Of a stretch of DNA of 14,404 nt, positions 9,254 through 14,404 are shown one piece after another. The translations under genes and the position numbers were made by a program. Each line of letters begins with the position of its first letter. Positions within the stretch are counted from its first letter, which is position 1. The notes under the pieces are model-generated. The model was given only the letters and a program-made list of their open reading frames with translations, ran no database searches and was not told the DNA's origin. This DNA is from an uncultured delta proteobacterium. Lineage in GTDB: Bacteria; Myxococcota_A; Polyangia; Polyangiales; Polyangiaceae. The DNA is taken from the NCBI GenBank assembly GCA_903893335.1, contig CAITLX010000489.1, positions 1-14,404 on the forward strand, given 5' to 3'.

Positions 9254-10716
9254 AGCTCCACCTGCAATCGCAGCGTCCAGACGTCGTTCTTGAGGTCGGC
9301 GGGCACGCCGCGTGCGTCGCGCCCGAGCTTGTCGCGCACGATGTCGTACTGGAGCACGAGGCGCGCTCGGCTCGTGACCAGCGCCGCCATCGCCGACCAG
9401 GTGCGAATCGATTGCGAGGTCGGAAGGAGCTTGCCCCCCTGCCGGTCGAGAAAGTCGGCGTTGGGATCGTAGAAGTCCATGCGCGCGCCGAAGGCGCCCC
9501 ACGACGGCAGCTCGTGCACGAGGCCAACCTGGTAGCCGAGCTCGCGGACGTCGACGCCCGCGCCGACCGGGTCGGCGACGTAGAGCCCGCGGTCCATGTT
9601 GGTGCCGGCGGACGCCTCGGCGGTGAGGCTCGTGACGCCGTACGGCGAGCGGGCGCGCAGCCTGAGGTCGGCGCCGACGAGCCAGCGCTCGAAGCTCTGC
9701 GACGGCGACGGCGCGACGCCGAACAGCGGCGTGAGCTCCAGCGACTGGATCTGGCCATCCTCGTTGAGGTCGCGCCACTGCACGCTGCTCTTGGTCCCGG
9801 GCGTCCCCTTGTGGAAGCCCTTGCCGTTGAGCAACGACACGCCCGAGGCGAGCTCGACGCGCGAGCCGATGGTCGTGTCGACCCCGGCGCGCAGCACGAG
9901 GTCCTTGCCGCCGTTGGGGTCTTGCAGCGGATAGCCCGATTTCGACCCGAGCGGCTCCCCATTGACGACCGCGACCGCCCAGCGCAGCCACGCGACCTCG
10001 CCCGAGACCCGAGCGCCGAGGTCGGGCTCGGCGGGGAAGAAGGAGCGCGACGCGAGCGAGCGCTCCAGGAAGAAGCGTTTGCGAGGCGACTCGACGAGCT
10101 CCTGCCCGAACGGGGTGTCGAACACGCCCAGCGTGGCCTTCGCCAGTGGGCCGAGCGGAGCCGAGCGGCTGCCGCGGTACTGGATCGACGCCTCGGCCTT
10201 CTGCACGCCGAACGCGGGGCCGCTCACGGTGTTGCCGTCGAGCTCGAGCAGCATCGAGGTCCACTCCCACTCCCGCTCGACGCGCAGCCGCGCGCGCCGC
10301 AGGAGGAAGCGGTTCTGGTTCCAGAGGCCGCCCCCCTGCTTCAGGTCGTCCTGCGAGTCCTGGTGCGACTCGTACTGCGATTGCAGGTAGCCGCTGACGG
10401 TCACGGCGGGGGGCTCGGGAGCGGCGACTCCGGGGGTGGCGGGGGCTGGAGGCGCAGCGGGCGCCTTGACGGCGGGCACGCTCGGCGGCGTCGGCGCGGC
10501 TTGCAGCGACGAGCGCTCGGCGAGCAGCTTCGCGATCGACTTCTCGACCGTGCGGAGGCGAGCGTCCTGCGCGTCGATGTCCGCCTGAGCGGCCTCGAGC
10601 TTGTCGTTCGCCGGAGCGGCGGCGCCCGTGGGCGGGGGCGTCGTCTCTGCGTGGGCGCGCGGCGCCCGCACGAGGACGAGCGACGCGGCGATGGCGATGG
10701 CGGCTCTCTGCTTCAC
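9250..10716 (-). CDS. Outer-membrane porin, OprO/OprP (phosphate-selective porin)-like
   Basis: A 488-residue exported protein starting at GTG 10716, with GGAG about 7 bases upstream. The signal peptide ends AHA (cleavage after residue 23). Residues 38-72 form a probable coiled coil (DKLEAAQADIDAQDARLRTVEKSI), followed by a Pro/Ala linker (74-103). A barrel then begins with VTVSGYLQSQYESHQDSQ and NRFLLRRARLRVE. N-terminal coiled coil, then GYLQ and NxFxLRRARL, is the layout of the Porin_O_P family, which forms trimeric, often anion/phosphate-selective channels. Alternating aromatic strands continue to the end. The last residue is Leu rather than the usual Phe. A PstS-like protein encoded two genes upstream agrees with phosphate, but selectivity residues cannot be judged here. 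Family moderately sure, substrate uncertain. Confidence 0.8.
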   Translation of the reverse strand: MKQRAAIAIAASLVLVRAPRAHAETTPPPTGAAAPANDKLEAAQADIDAQDARLRTVEKSIAKLLAERSSLQAAPTPPSVPAVKAPAAPPAPATPGVAAPEPPAVTVSGYLQSQYESHQDSQDDLKQGGGLWNQNRFLLRRARLRVEREWEWTSMLLELDGNTVSGPAFGVQKAEASIQYRGSRSAPLGPLAKATLGVFDTPFGQELVESPRKRFFLERSLASRSFFPAEPDLGARVSGEVAWLRWAVAVVNGEPLGSKSGYPLQDPNGGKDLVLRAGVDTTIGSRVELASGVSLLNGKGFHKGTPGTKSSVQWRDLNEDGQIQSLELTPLFGVAPSPSQSFERWLVGADLRLRARSPYGVTSLTAEASAGTNMDRGLYVADPVGAGVDVRELGYQVGLVHELPSWGAFGARMDFYDPNADFLDRQGGKLLPTSQSIRTWSAMAALVTSRARLVLQYDIVRDKLGRDARGVPADLKNDVWTLRLQVEL

Positions 10717-10758
10717 GTCGGCTCCACGCAGTCGTTGAATTTCGGATTGAAGACACGT

Positions 10759-10794
10759 CGGCGCGCGACCAGCCGGTGGGCCGATCGCGCGCCG
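10759..10794 (-). other. Strong intercistronic hairpin
   Basis: A perfect 10-base inverted repeat (arms 10759-10768 and 10785-10794, 16-base loop) sits in the 88-base gap between the small lipoprotein gene and the porin gene. The loop can form a further 3-pair stem (CCA/TGG). No T-run follows the hairpin in the direction of transcription, so it is not a standard intrinsic terminator. It could protect the upstream message from 3' decay or attenuate read-through, giving more binding protein than downstream transport components. The structure is seen; the role is inferred. Confidence 0.55.
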
Positions 10795-10804
10795 CGTGGC
10801 GCTG

Positions 10805-11209
10805 TCACGGAATGGGGGGGAGCCCGCCGTCCGCGTAGATCTGCGCGGAGGTGAGCGTCACGGTGAAGGTCTGCACGCTCGACGGCGCAGCGCCGTTGAG
10901 CCAGCCGAGCTCGGTCGCGGGCGCGTTCGAGCACGGGCCCGTGGGCTGTGCGTCGGTGGCGTCGTCGCTCGCGTCGGAGCCGGCGTCCGAGCCGGCCGCG
11001 CCGCCGGAGCCGCCGGAACCCGCGGTGCCGGCCGAGCCGCCAGCGCCGTCGGTCGAGGCGTCGTTCGAGGTGCCGCCGGCGCCGCCGACGGGGCCCGTCG
11101 GAGCGGCGTTGTCGTCACTCGAGCTGCACGCCACGCCGATGAGCGCAGCAGAGCCGGCGACGAGCGCCGCGGCGGCCAGCGAGAAGAGCCTGTGGTGAGT
11201 GGTGTTCAT
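10805..11209 (-). CDS. Small lipoprotein with Gly/Ser/Ala/Asp-rich linker
   Basis: A 134-residue protein of unknown function. The signal peptide (MNTTHHRLFSLAAAALVAGS...) ends in GVAC with lipid Cys28, followed by SSSDD; acidic residues straight after the Cys are common in such lipoproteins. Residues about 38-88 are low-complexity Gly/Ser/Ala/Asp (GGAGGTS, GGSAGTAGSGGSGG, DAGSDASDD), a flexible spacer common in myxobacterial lipoproteins. The last 45 residues (CSNAPATELGWLNGAAPSSVQTFTVTLTSAQIYADG) form a small beta-like segment with one Cys (C93). The ATG is two bases after the stop of the binding-protein gene, so the two are probably co-translated. It may hold or partner the binding protein at a membrane surface (inference). 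Confidence 0.78.
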   Translation of the reverse strand: MNTTHHRLFSLAAAALVAGSAALIGVACSSSDDNAAPTGPVGGAGGTSNDASTDGAGGSAGTAGSGGSGGAAGSDAGSDASDDATDAQPTGPCSNAPATELGWLNGAAPSSVQTFTVTLTSAQIYADGGLPPIP

Positions 11210-11211
11210 GG

Positions 11212-12381
11212 TCAGTAGGCCTCGCAGAAGTTGCGGCGGCACTTCTGCCCCGCGCCCTGGCAGTCGGTGTCCGCGTTGCAGGTCGTGCAGGTGGTGCTCC
11301 CGGTCGCCTTCTTGTCGAAGTAGCAATCGCAGGGGTCGGTCGGCGCGTAACAGGCGAAGTCGCTGACCTCGCTCGCGCGCGAGACGTGCATGGCGCACTG
11401 CGGGACGGTGTAGGCCGAGATCTCGACGTCGAGGAGGTTGACCCCCGTCGGCGCGGGCGTCGTGCCCTGGAACCAGCCGACGAAGTCGGCGGCCGCGGTG
11501 GACGTCGGGATGCCGCTTCCGTTCACCTTGGTGAAGAAGTGGAGCGGGCCCCAGATGAAGTAGCGGCCGTCGCGGACGTTGGCCTTGTCGAAGGCCGTGC
11601 TCGTCGAGTTCGGCAGGTAGGCCTTCGACTGGCCGTAGTGCTGGTAGGCGAGGGTCGTGACCTTCGAGCGGTTGCCGTCGGCGAAGTCCGACGAGATGAT
11701 GCCGATCGTCTTCTCGGGCGACGTCGAGGTGGAGACGTCGGTGAACAGCGTGCTGCTGCCGCCGGTGTCGACGCCCTTGAACTTGCCGCCGTCGACGCGG
11801 ATCGAGCGCCCGATGATCTGCTGGGTGCCGGAGGTCGCGTTGCGGTTGAAGATGAACGCGTTGTCGTCGTAGGGGGCGACGCCGCCGTCGGCGCCGAGCC
11901 CGAAGATGAGGTACGCGGTCTCCGCGCTGATGGCCGTCTGGCTCGAAGCGGTCGGGACGACGAAGTCGAAGACCTGGTTGGGGCCGTAGAAGTCGCCGAC
12001 GTCCGCGCCGGTGGTGATGTTGCAGCTCGACGCGTAGACGTCCGAGACGCCGACGTCGGCGGTCTGGCCGGCCACGTCGAGGTTGCACGTCTGGGCCGCG
12101 CCGGCGTTGTCGTAGTAGCTCGCGGTGCCCGTCATCTTCGTCGCGTTGACGATGGCGTCGGGGCCGAAGCACGAGCCCTGGCCCTTGTAGACGAGGGTCT
12201 TCGTGCCGGCGAGCACGGTGCCGAGGGCGGCGATGAACGGCTTCACCGCCGTCGAACCGGTGATGTAGATGGGCGACGGAAGCGTCGCGCAGTCGACGGC
12301 GGCGTGGGCATTGCCCGCCGCAACCGTGACGGCCGTGCAGGCGGCGCATGCGAGCGCCGCGATCCTGAAGTTGCTCCGCAT
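11212..12381 (-). CDS. Secreted PstS-like substrate-binding protein with cysteine-rich C-terminal tail
   Basis: A 389-residue exported protein. The signal peptide is about 1-27 (ending NAHA), and an AAGGAG ribosome site lies 9 bases before the ATG. Residues about 36-325 resemble the type 2 periplasmic binding fold of the PstS group: IYITGSTAVKPFIAALG (38-54), VYKGQGS (64-70), ADVGVSD (108-114, like PstS 'VDFGASD'), NRNATSGTQQI (179-189, like the phosphate-contacting 'SGT' loop) and IGIISSDFA (227-234). From 329 on there are nine cysteines in 58 residues (CDCYF, CTTCNADTDC, CRRNFC), a disulfide-rich module not usual in PstS. No pstC, pstA or pstB homologue is in the window. It heads the operon, as expected for a highly made capture protein. 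Phosphate as ligand is plausible but unproven. Confidence 0.8.
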   Translation of the reverse strand: MRSNFRIAALACAACTAVTVAAGNAHAAVDCATLPSPIYITGSTAVKPFIAALGTVLAGTKTLVYKGQGSCFGPDAIVNATKMTGTASYYDNAGAAQTCNLDVAGQTADVGVSDVYASSCNITTGADVGDFYGPNQVFDFVVPTASSQTAISAETAYLIFGLGADGGVAPYDDNAFIFNRNATSGTQQIIGRSIRVDGGKFKGVDTGGSSTLFTDVSTSTSPEKTIGIISSDFADGNRSKVTTLAYQHYGQSKAYLPNSTSTAFDKANVRDGRYFIWGPLHFFTKVNGSGIPTSTAAADFVGWFQGTTPAPTGVNLLDVEISAYTVPQCAMHVSRASEVSDFACYAPTDPCDCYFDKKATGSTTCTTCNADTDCQGAGQKCRRNFCEAY

Positions 12382-12390
12382 TTGGGCTGG

Positions 12391-12396
12391 CTCCTT
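12391..12396 (-). promoter_or_regulatory. Shine-Dalgarno site of the binding-protein gene
   Basis: AAGGAG on the minus strand, 9 bases before the ATG at 12381. It is the strongest ribosome site on the minus strand of this window. It fixes the start of the gene and fits high expression of the first gene of the operon. Confidence 0.8.
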
Positions 12397-12463
12397 GTGT
12401 GCTCAGCGAGAGCGCGTGTGGCGTTTCGTTGGCGAGGCGAAAAGTACGAGCCGCGTTTGACGT

Positions 12464-12477
12464 CGAGCGCACGCTCG
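12464..12477. promoter_or_regulatory. Palindrome, possible operator
   Basis: CGAGCG and CGCTCG flank a central CA, a perfect 6-base inverted repeat. A TGACGT hexamer lies on each side in direct orientation. Its place between divergent genes suits a regulator-binding site, perhaps for the adjacent response regulator. Short palindromes of this composition are frequent in GC-rich DNA, so this is a weak candidate; the paired TGACGT hexamers may be the more relevant element, as OmpR/PhoB proteins usually bind direct repeats. Confidence 0.3.
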
Positions 12478-12604
12478 CGTGACGTTTTCAAGACTCGCCG
12501 CCGGGCGGTTCGAGTCCCTTCGGGCGGGGCAAATCGCGGAAGTTCACGCGAGCGCCACGAGGGCGTCGCCGTCGTGTCGCGGGGAGCGGGCCAAGGTGTG
12601 CGTC

Positions 12605-13321
12605 ATGAAGATGAGACCGCTCGTTCTGGCCATCTCGGCAGACGACCGGGTGGGCGTGGCGCTCCGCGAGGGGTTCGCTCGCGCCGCGCTCGACACCGTC
12701 GTCGCGCCGAGCGCGGCGCTCGGGCTCCGGGCGCTCTCTACGCTGACGCCCGATGTCGTGTTCATCGACCTGGACGTGGCCGACCTCCCGATGCCCGAGC
12801 TGCGGGAGCGAATCGCTTCGCGAGGCGATGCCGGGGAGATGCTCGTGGTGGCCGTGCGCGCCTGTGAGCCCCCCGTGGGCGCGCAGGGGCCCTGCTTCGC
12901 GCTCGAGCCACGCGTCGACGACACGCGGGCGCTGACCCCCCGGATGCTGGGCGCGCACATCGCGCGGGCGCTGCGCGCGCGCACCGTGTCGGTGCTCGAG
13001 TCGTCCATCGAGGTGGGGGCGCTTCGGCTCGACGGGCGCGCTGCGCGGGCGTTCGTCCACGACGTCGAGCTTCAGCTCACGACGATCGAGCTTCGCCTGC
13101 TCGCGACGTTCGCCAAGTGGCCCGGCCAGACGCTCTCGCGCGAGCAGATCCTGCTCGGCGTCTGGGGCATCCGGCCGCGCGCGTCGCGCAGCATCTACAC
13201 CCACATGAAGCGGCTCCGGCGCAAGCTGGGCGCCGCAGCGCCGCTGCTCGCCACCGTCCGCGGCGTCGGCTACCGCCTCGAGGCTGCGCCCCCCGTTCAC
13301 GCCCCGCGCGCGTCTGCCTGA
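12605..13321 (+). CDS. OmpR/PhoB-family response regulator with degenerate receiver
   Basis: A 238-residue regulator starting at ATG 12605, chosen because the first receiver strand (MRPLVLAISADD) begins at once and AAGG lies about 10 bases upstream. An in-frame ATG at 12479 would add 42 residues with no domain character. The receiver (about 3-124) keeps an acidic pair (D13, D14) and a probable phospho-acceptor (D55 in VVFIDLD). The conserved switch Thr/Ser and the Lys-Pro motif are not seen: VVAVRA and ALTPRM stand in their places. The winged-helix DNA-binding domain (about 133-226) is well preserved: TTIELRLLATFA, LSREQILLGVWG, SIYTHMKRLRRKLG and the wing TVRGVGYRL. No histidine kinase is adjacent. 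Being divergent from the binding-protein operon, it may regulate it (inference). Confidence 0.85.
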   Translation: MKMRPLVLAISADDRVGVALREGFARAALDTVVAPSAALGLRALSTLTPDVVFIDLDVADLPMPELRERIASRGDAGEMLVVAVRACEPPVGAQGPCFALEPRVDDTRALTPRMLGAHIARALRARTVSVLESSIEVGALRLDGRAARAFVHDVELQLTTIELRLLATFAKWPGQTLSREQILLGVWGIRPRASRSIYTHMKRLRRKLGAAAPLLATVRGVGYRLEAAPPVHAPRASA

Positions 13322-13515
13322 GCGGGCAGGAGGGGCCTCGCGGCGGCCCCGGGGTCGAACCGTGAACCGATGGACGAATCGGGGGCGATCGGGTATGTGG
13401 AGCGCTCAGGGGTTGGGTGCGCTGCTTCGAATAGGAGCGGCCCGTCGATGTCGAGAGAGGCCCATCAGGCGCTCTCGGCGCGGCGTCACTACATTTCTAC
13501 CGCCAAAGAGGTTCC

Positions 13516-14172
13516 ATGAACGTTCGCGTTTTTGCCGCTCTCTCGACCGCCCTCGTCACCTCGGCGCTCGCGACCTCCGCGCTCGCCGCCGATGCCGCTC
13601 CCGCCGCCGAGCCGGCCGCTCCCGCGCCTGCCGCTGCAGCCGCCAGCACCAGCGGCGCCGGCATCACGCTCGCGCTGCGCCTCGGCTACGCGGTCGCCAT
13701 GGGCGACGCGGCGAAGGACAGCAAGATGAGCGATCAGGTGAAGGGCGCCATCCCGTTCACCCTCGACGCGCTCTACAACTTCTCGCCCAGCCTCGGCGCG
13801 GGCGTCTACGCCTCGTACGGCATCGTGTCCGTCGACAAGGACAAGACGGGCGCCGACTCGGCGAGCTGGCTCAAGTACGGCGCGCAGCTCCGCTACACCA
13901 TCGGCGACGCGTTCCTCGGCTACGGCATCGGCATGGAGAAGGTCACGCTCAAGTACACGGGCGGCGAGGCCTCGTACAGCGGGCTCGAGTTCGCGCACCT
14001 GCTCGCGGGCTACAACTTCTACAAGGCCGACAAGCTCAAGGTCGGCGCGTTCGGCGACTTCGCCTACGGCCAGTACTCGACGTTCGAGACGCCCGCCGGC
14101 TCGGGCGACATCACCGACAAGGCCGCCCACCAGTGGCTCTACTTCGGCATCAACGGCCAGTACGATCTCTGA
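13516..14172 (+). CDS. Small outer-membrane beta-barrel protein
   Basis: A 218-residue exported protein of unassigned family. The signal peptide is about 1-24 (MNVRVFAALSTALVTSALAT, ending SALA), then an Ala/Pro-rich stretch to about residue 44. The rest alternates hydrophobic and polar residues in strand-like blocks with aromatic ends (LALRLGYAVAM, FTLDALYNFSPSLGAGVYASYGIV, KYGAQLRYTIGDAFLGYGIGME, FAHLLAGYNFYK, VGAFGDFAYGQYSTF, QWLYFGINGQYDL), as expected for an 8-10-strand barrel of the OmpW/outer_membrane_beta-barrel type. AAGAGG lies just before the ATG, with a short 4-base spacer. It is probably monocistronic, as a terminator follows. The role is unknown: porin-like, structural or a stress protein. 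Confidence 0.83.
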   Translation: MNVRVFAALSTALVTSALATSALAADAAPAAEPAAPAPAAAAASTSGAGITLALRLGYAVAMGDAAKDSKMSDQVKGAIPFTLDALYNFSPSLGAGVYASYGIVSVDKDKTGADSASWLKYGAQLRYTIGDAFLGYGIGMEKVTLKYTGGEASYSGLEFAHLLAGYNFYKADKLKVGAFGDFAYGQYSTFETPAGSGDITDKAAHQWLYFGINGQYDL

Positions 14173-14204
14173 TCGAGCGCTCGCCACGTGAGTGGTGAGA
14201 ATGC

Positions 14205-14242
14205 CGCGCCCTCCGTCGCGAGACGGGGGGCGCGTCTCTTTT
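14205..14242 (+). terminator. Intrinsic terminator of the beta-barrel gene
   Basis: A 13-base stem (arms 14205-14217 and 14222-14234, with one T-G wobble) with a GCGA loop is followed directly by TCTCTTTT. It lies 33 bases after the stop of the barrel gene. GNRA loop, long GC stem and T-run make a standard rho-independent terminator on the plus strand. Confidence 0.88.
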
Positions 14243-14327
14243 GTGCGTCGTGCGCGCACCCCTCGCGTGGGCGCTTCGTGCGCACCGAGCTTCCCATCGC
14301 GCCGGGTTCCGTGGAACGCTCGCGCCC

Positions 14328-14404
14328 ATGCACCTCGCGCGCCTCGTCTCGTGGTTGGCGGCCGCCTCGGCCCTCGTCGGATGCACCTCGGGCTCGGCGG
14401 GCGA
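14328..14404 (+). CDS. Lipoprotein, N-terminal part (runs off window)
   Basis: Only the first 25 complete codons are visible: MHLARLVSWLAAASALVGCT and a short Ser/Gly stretch. Basic residue, hydrophobic core and LVGC lipobox (Cys19) form a clear lipoprotein signal peptide. The ATG at 14328 follows only a weak ribosome site (GTGGAA, about 12 bases upstream). The mature part is outside the window, so no function can be given. It is separated from the barrel gene by a terminator, so it has its own promoter. Confidence 0.68.
   Translation, partial: MHLARLVSWLAAASALVGCTSGSAG

Larger units (their letters stand above)
12382..12604. promoter_or_regulatory. Divergent intergenic region between binding-protein gene and response regulator
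   Basis: These 223 bases separate two genes transcribed away from each other, so promoters for both must lie here or in their leaders. I could not pick out convincing -35/-10 boxes, and no recognisable Pho box was found. The only clear structure is the palindrome at 12464-12477. TGACGT occurs at 12458-12463 and again at 12480-12485, on either side of it. The part nearest the regulator could instead code for up to 42 extra N-terminal residues, which I reject. Confidence 0.5.

Noticed and set aside
9412..10854. Long plus-strand frame opposite the porin gene, and similar ones at 1344-2657, 7218-8489 and 11386-12867
   Set aside because: All mirror recognisable minus-strand genes and give low-complexity Arg/Ala/Gly-rich products. 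They are composition shadows.
12479..12604. 42-residue N-terminal extension of the response regulator
   Set aside because: The extension has no domain character and sits in the promoter region. The receiver begins at the ATG at 12605, which has an AAGG upstream.
12382..12604. Pho box for a PhoB-type regulator
   Set aside because: No pair of CTGTCAT-like repeats with 11-base spacing was found by eye on either strand. The phosphate link therefore rests on protein similarity only.
13332..13350. GGGGCC/GGCCCC hairpin after the response regulator as an intrinsic terminator
   Set aside because: The stem is only 6 bases and G-rich sequence, not a T-run, follows it. It could at most aid a factor-dependent end.
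13490..13495. TACATT as a -10 box for the beta-barrel gene
   Set aside because: No acceptable -35 box lies 16-18 bases upstream (AGGCGC region), and it is only about 20 bases before the ATG. Too weak to list.

Overview
This is a very GC-rich, gene-dense window. It carries several lipoproteins, cysteine-rich CGxxVC-type modules on secreted proteins, Gly/Ser/Ala-rich lipoprotein linkers and a TonB-dependent receptor of mosaic build. This style suggests Myxococcota (Polyangia-like: Sorangium, Labilithrix, Sandaracinus relatives). That placement rests on gene style only; there is no rRNA gene or other phylogenetic marker here.

Minus strand, right to left (12381 to 1): one long, tightly packed run of twelve genes. 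It starts with a secreted PstS-like periplasmic binding protein with a cysteine-rich tail (12381-11212), then a small lipoprotein (11209-10805). After an 88-base gap with a strong hairpin come an OprO/P-like porin (10716-9250), a lipoprotein with a YfaP/DUF2135-like domain (9253-8363), ExbB (8333-7581), ExbD (7568-7152), TonB (7155-6412), a TonB-dependent receptor that itself carries a TonB C-terminal-like domain at its N-terminus (6415-3740), and another lipoprotein (3746-2685). Many junctions are 1-7 base overlaps (GTGA, ATGA, TGATG), so translational coupling is likely. These genes look like a self-contained, proton-motive-force-driven outer-membrane uptake system with its own motor.

After 63 bases the run continues with a glutamine-synthetase-family gamma-glutamyl ligase (2621-1257), an iron-type alcohol dehydrogenase (1257-118) and the first 31 codons of an aldehyde dehydrogenase (93-1). 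Ligase, alcohol dehydrogenase and aldehyde dehydrogenase together fit the gamma-glutamylated ethanolamine route proposed for actinobacterial GlnA4 better than the putrescine (Puu) route, which needs an amine oxidase.

Plus strand, right part: an OmpR/PhoB-type response regulator with a degenerate receiver (12605-13321), divergent from the binding-protein gene and a candidate regulator of the operon; a small secreted beta-barrel protein (13516-14172) with a good intrinsic terminator after it (14205-14242); and the first 25 codons of a lipoprotein running off the window (14328-14404). No stretch over 300 bases lacks a gene. No RNA genes, mobile elements or CRISPR arrays were seen.

Working model (inference): a TonB-driven uptake locus, possibly for phosphate or a phosphorylated compound given the PstS-like, OprO/P-like and PhoB-like components, followed by an amine-alcohol catabolic module that may share its transcript.
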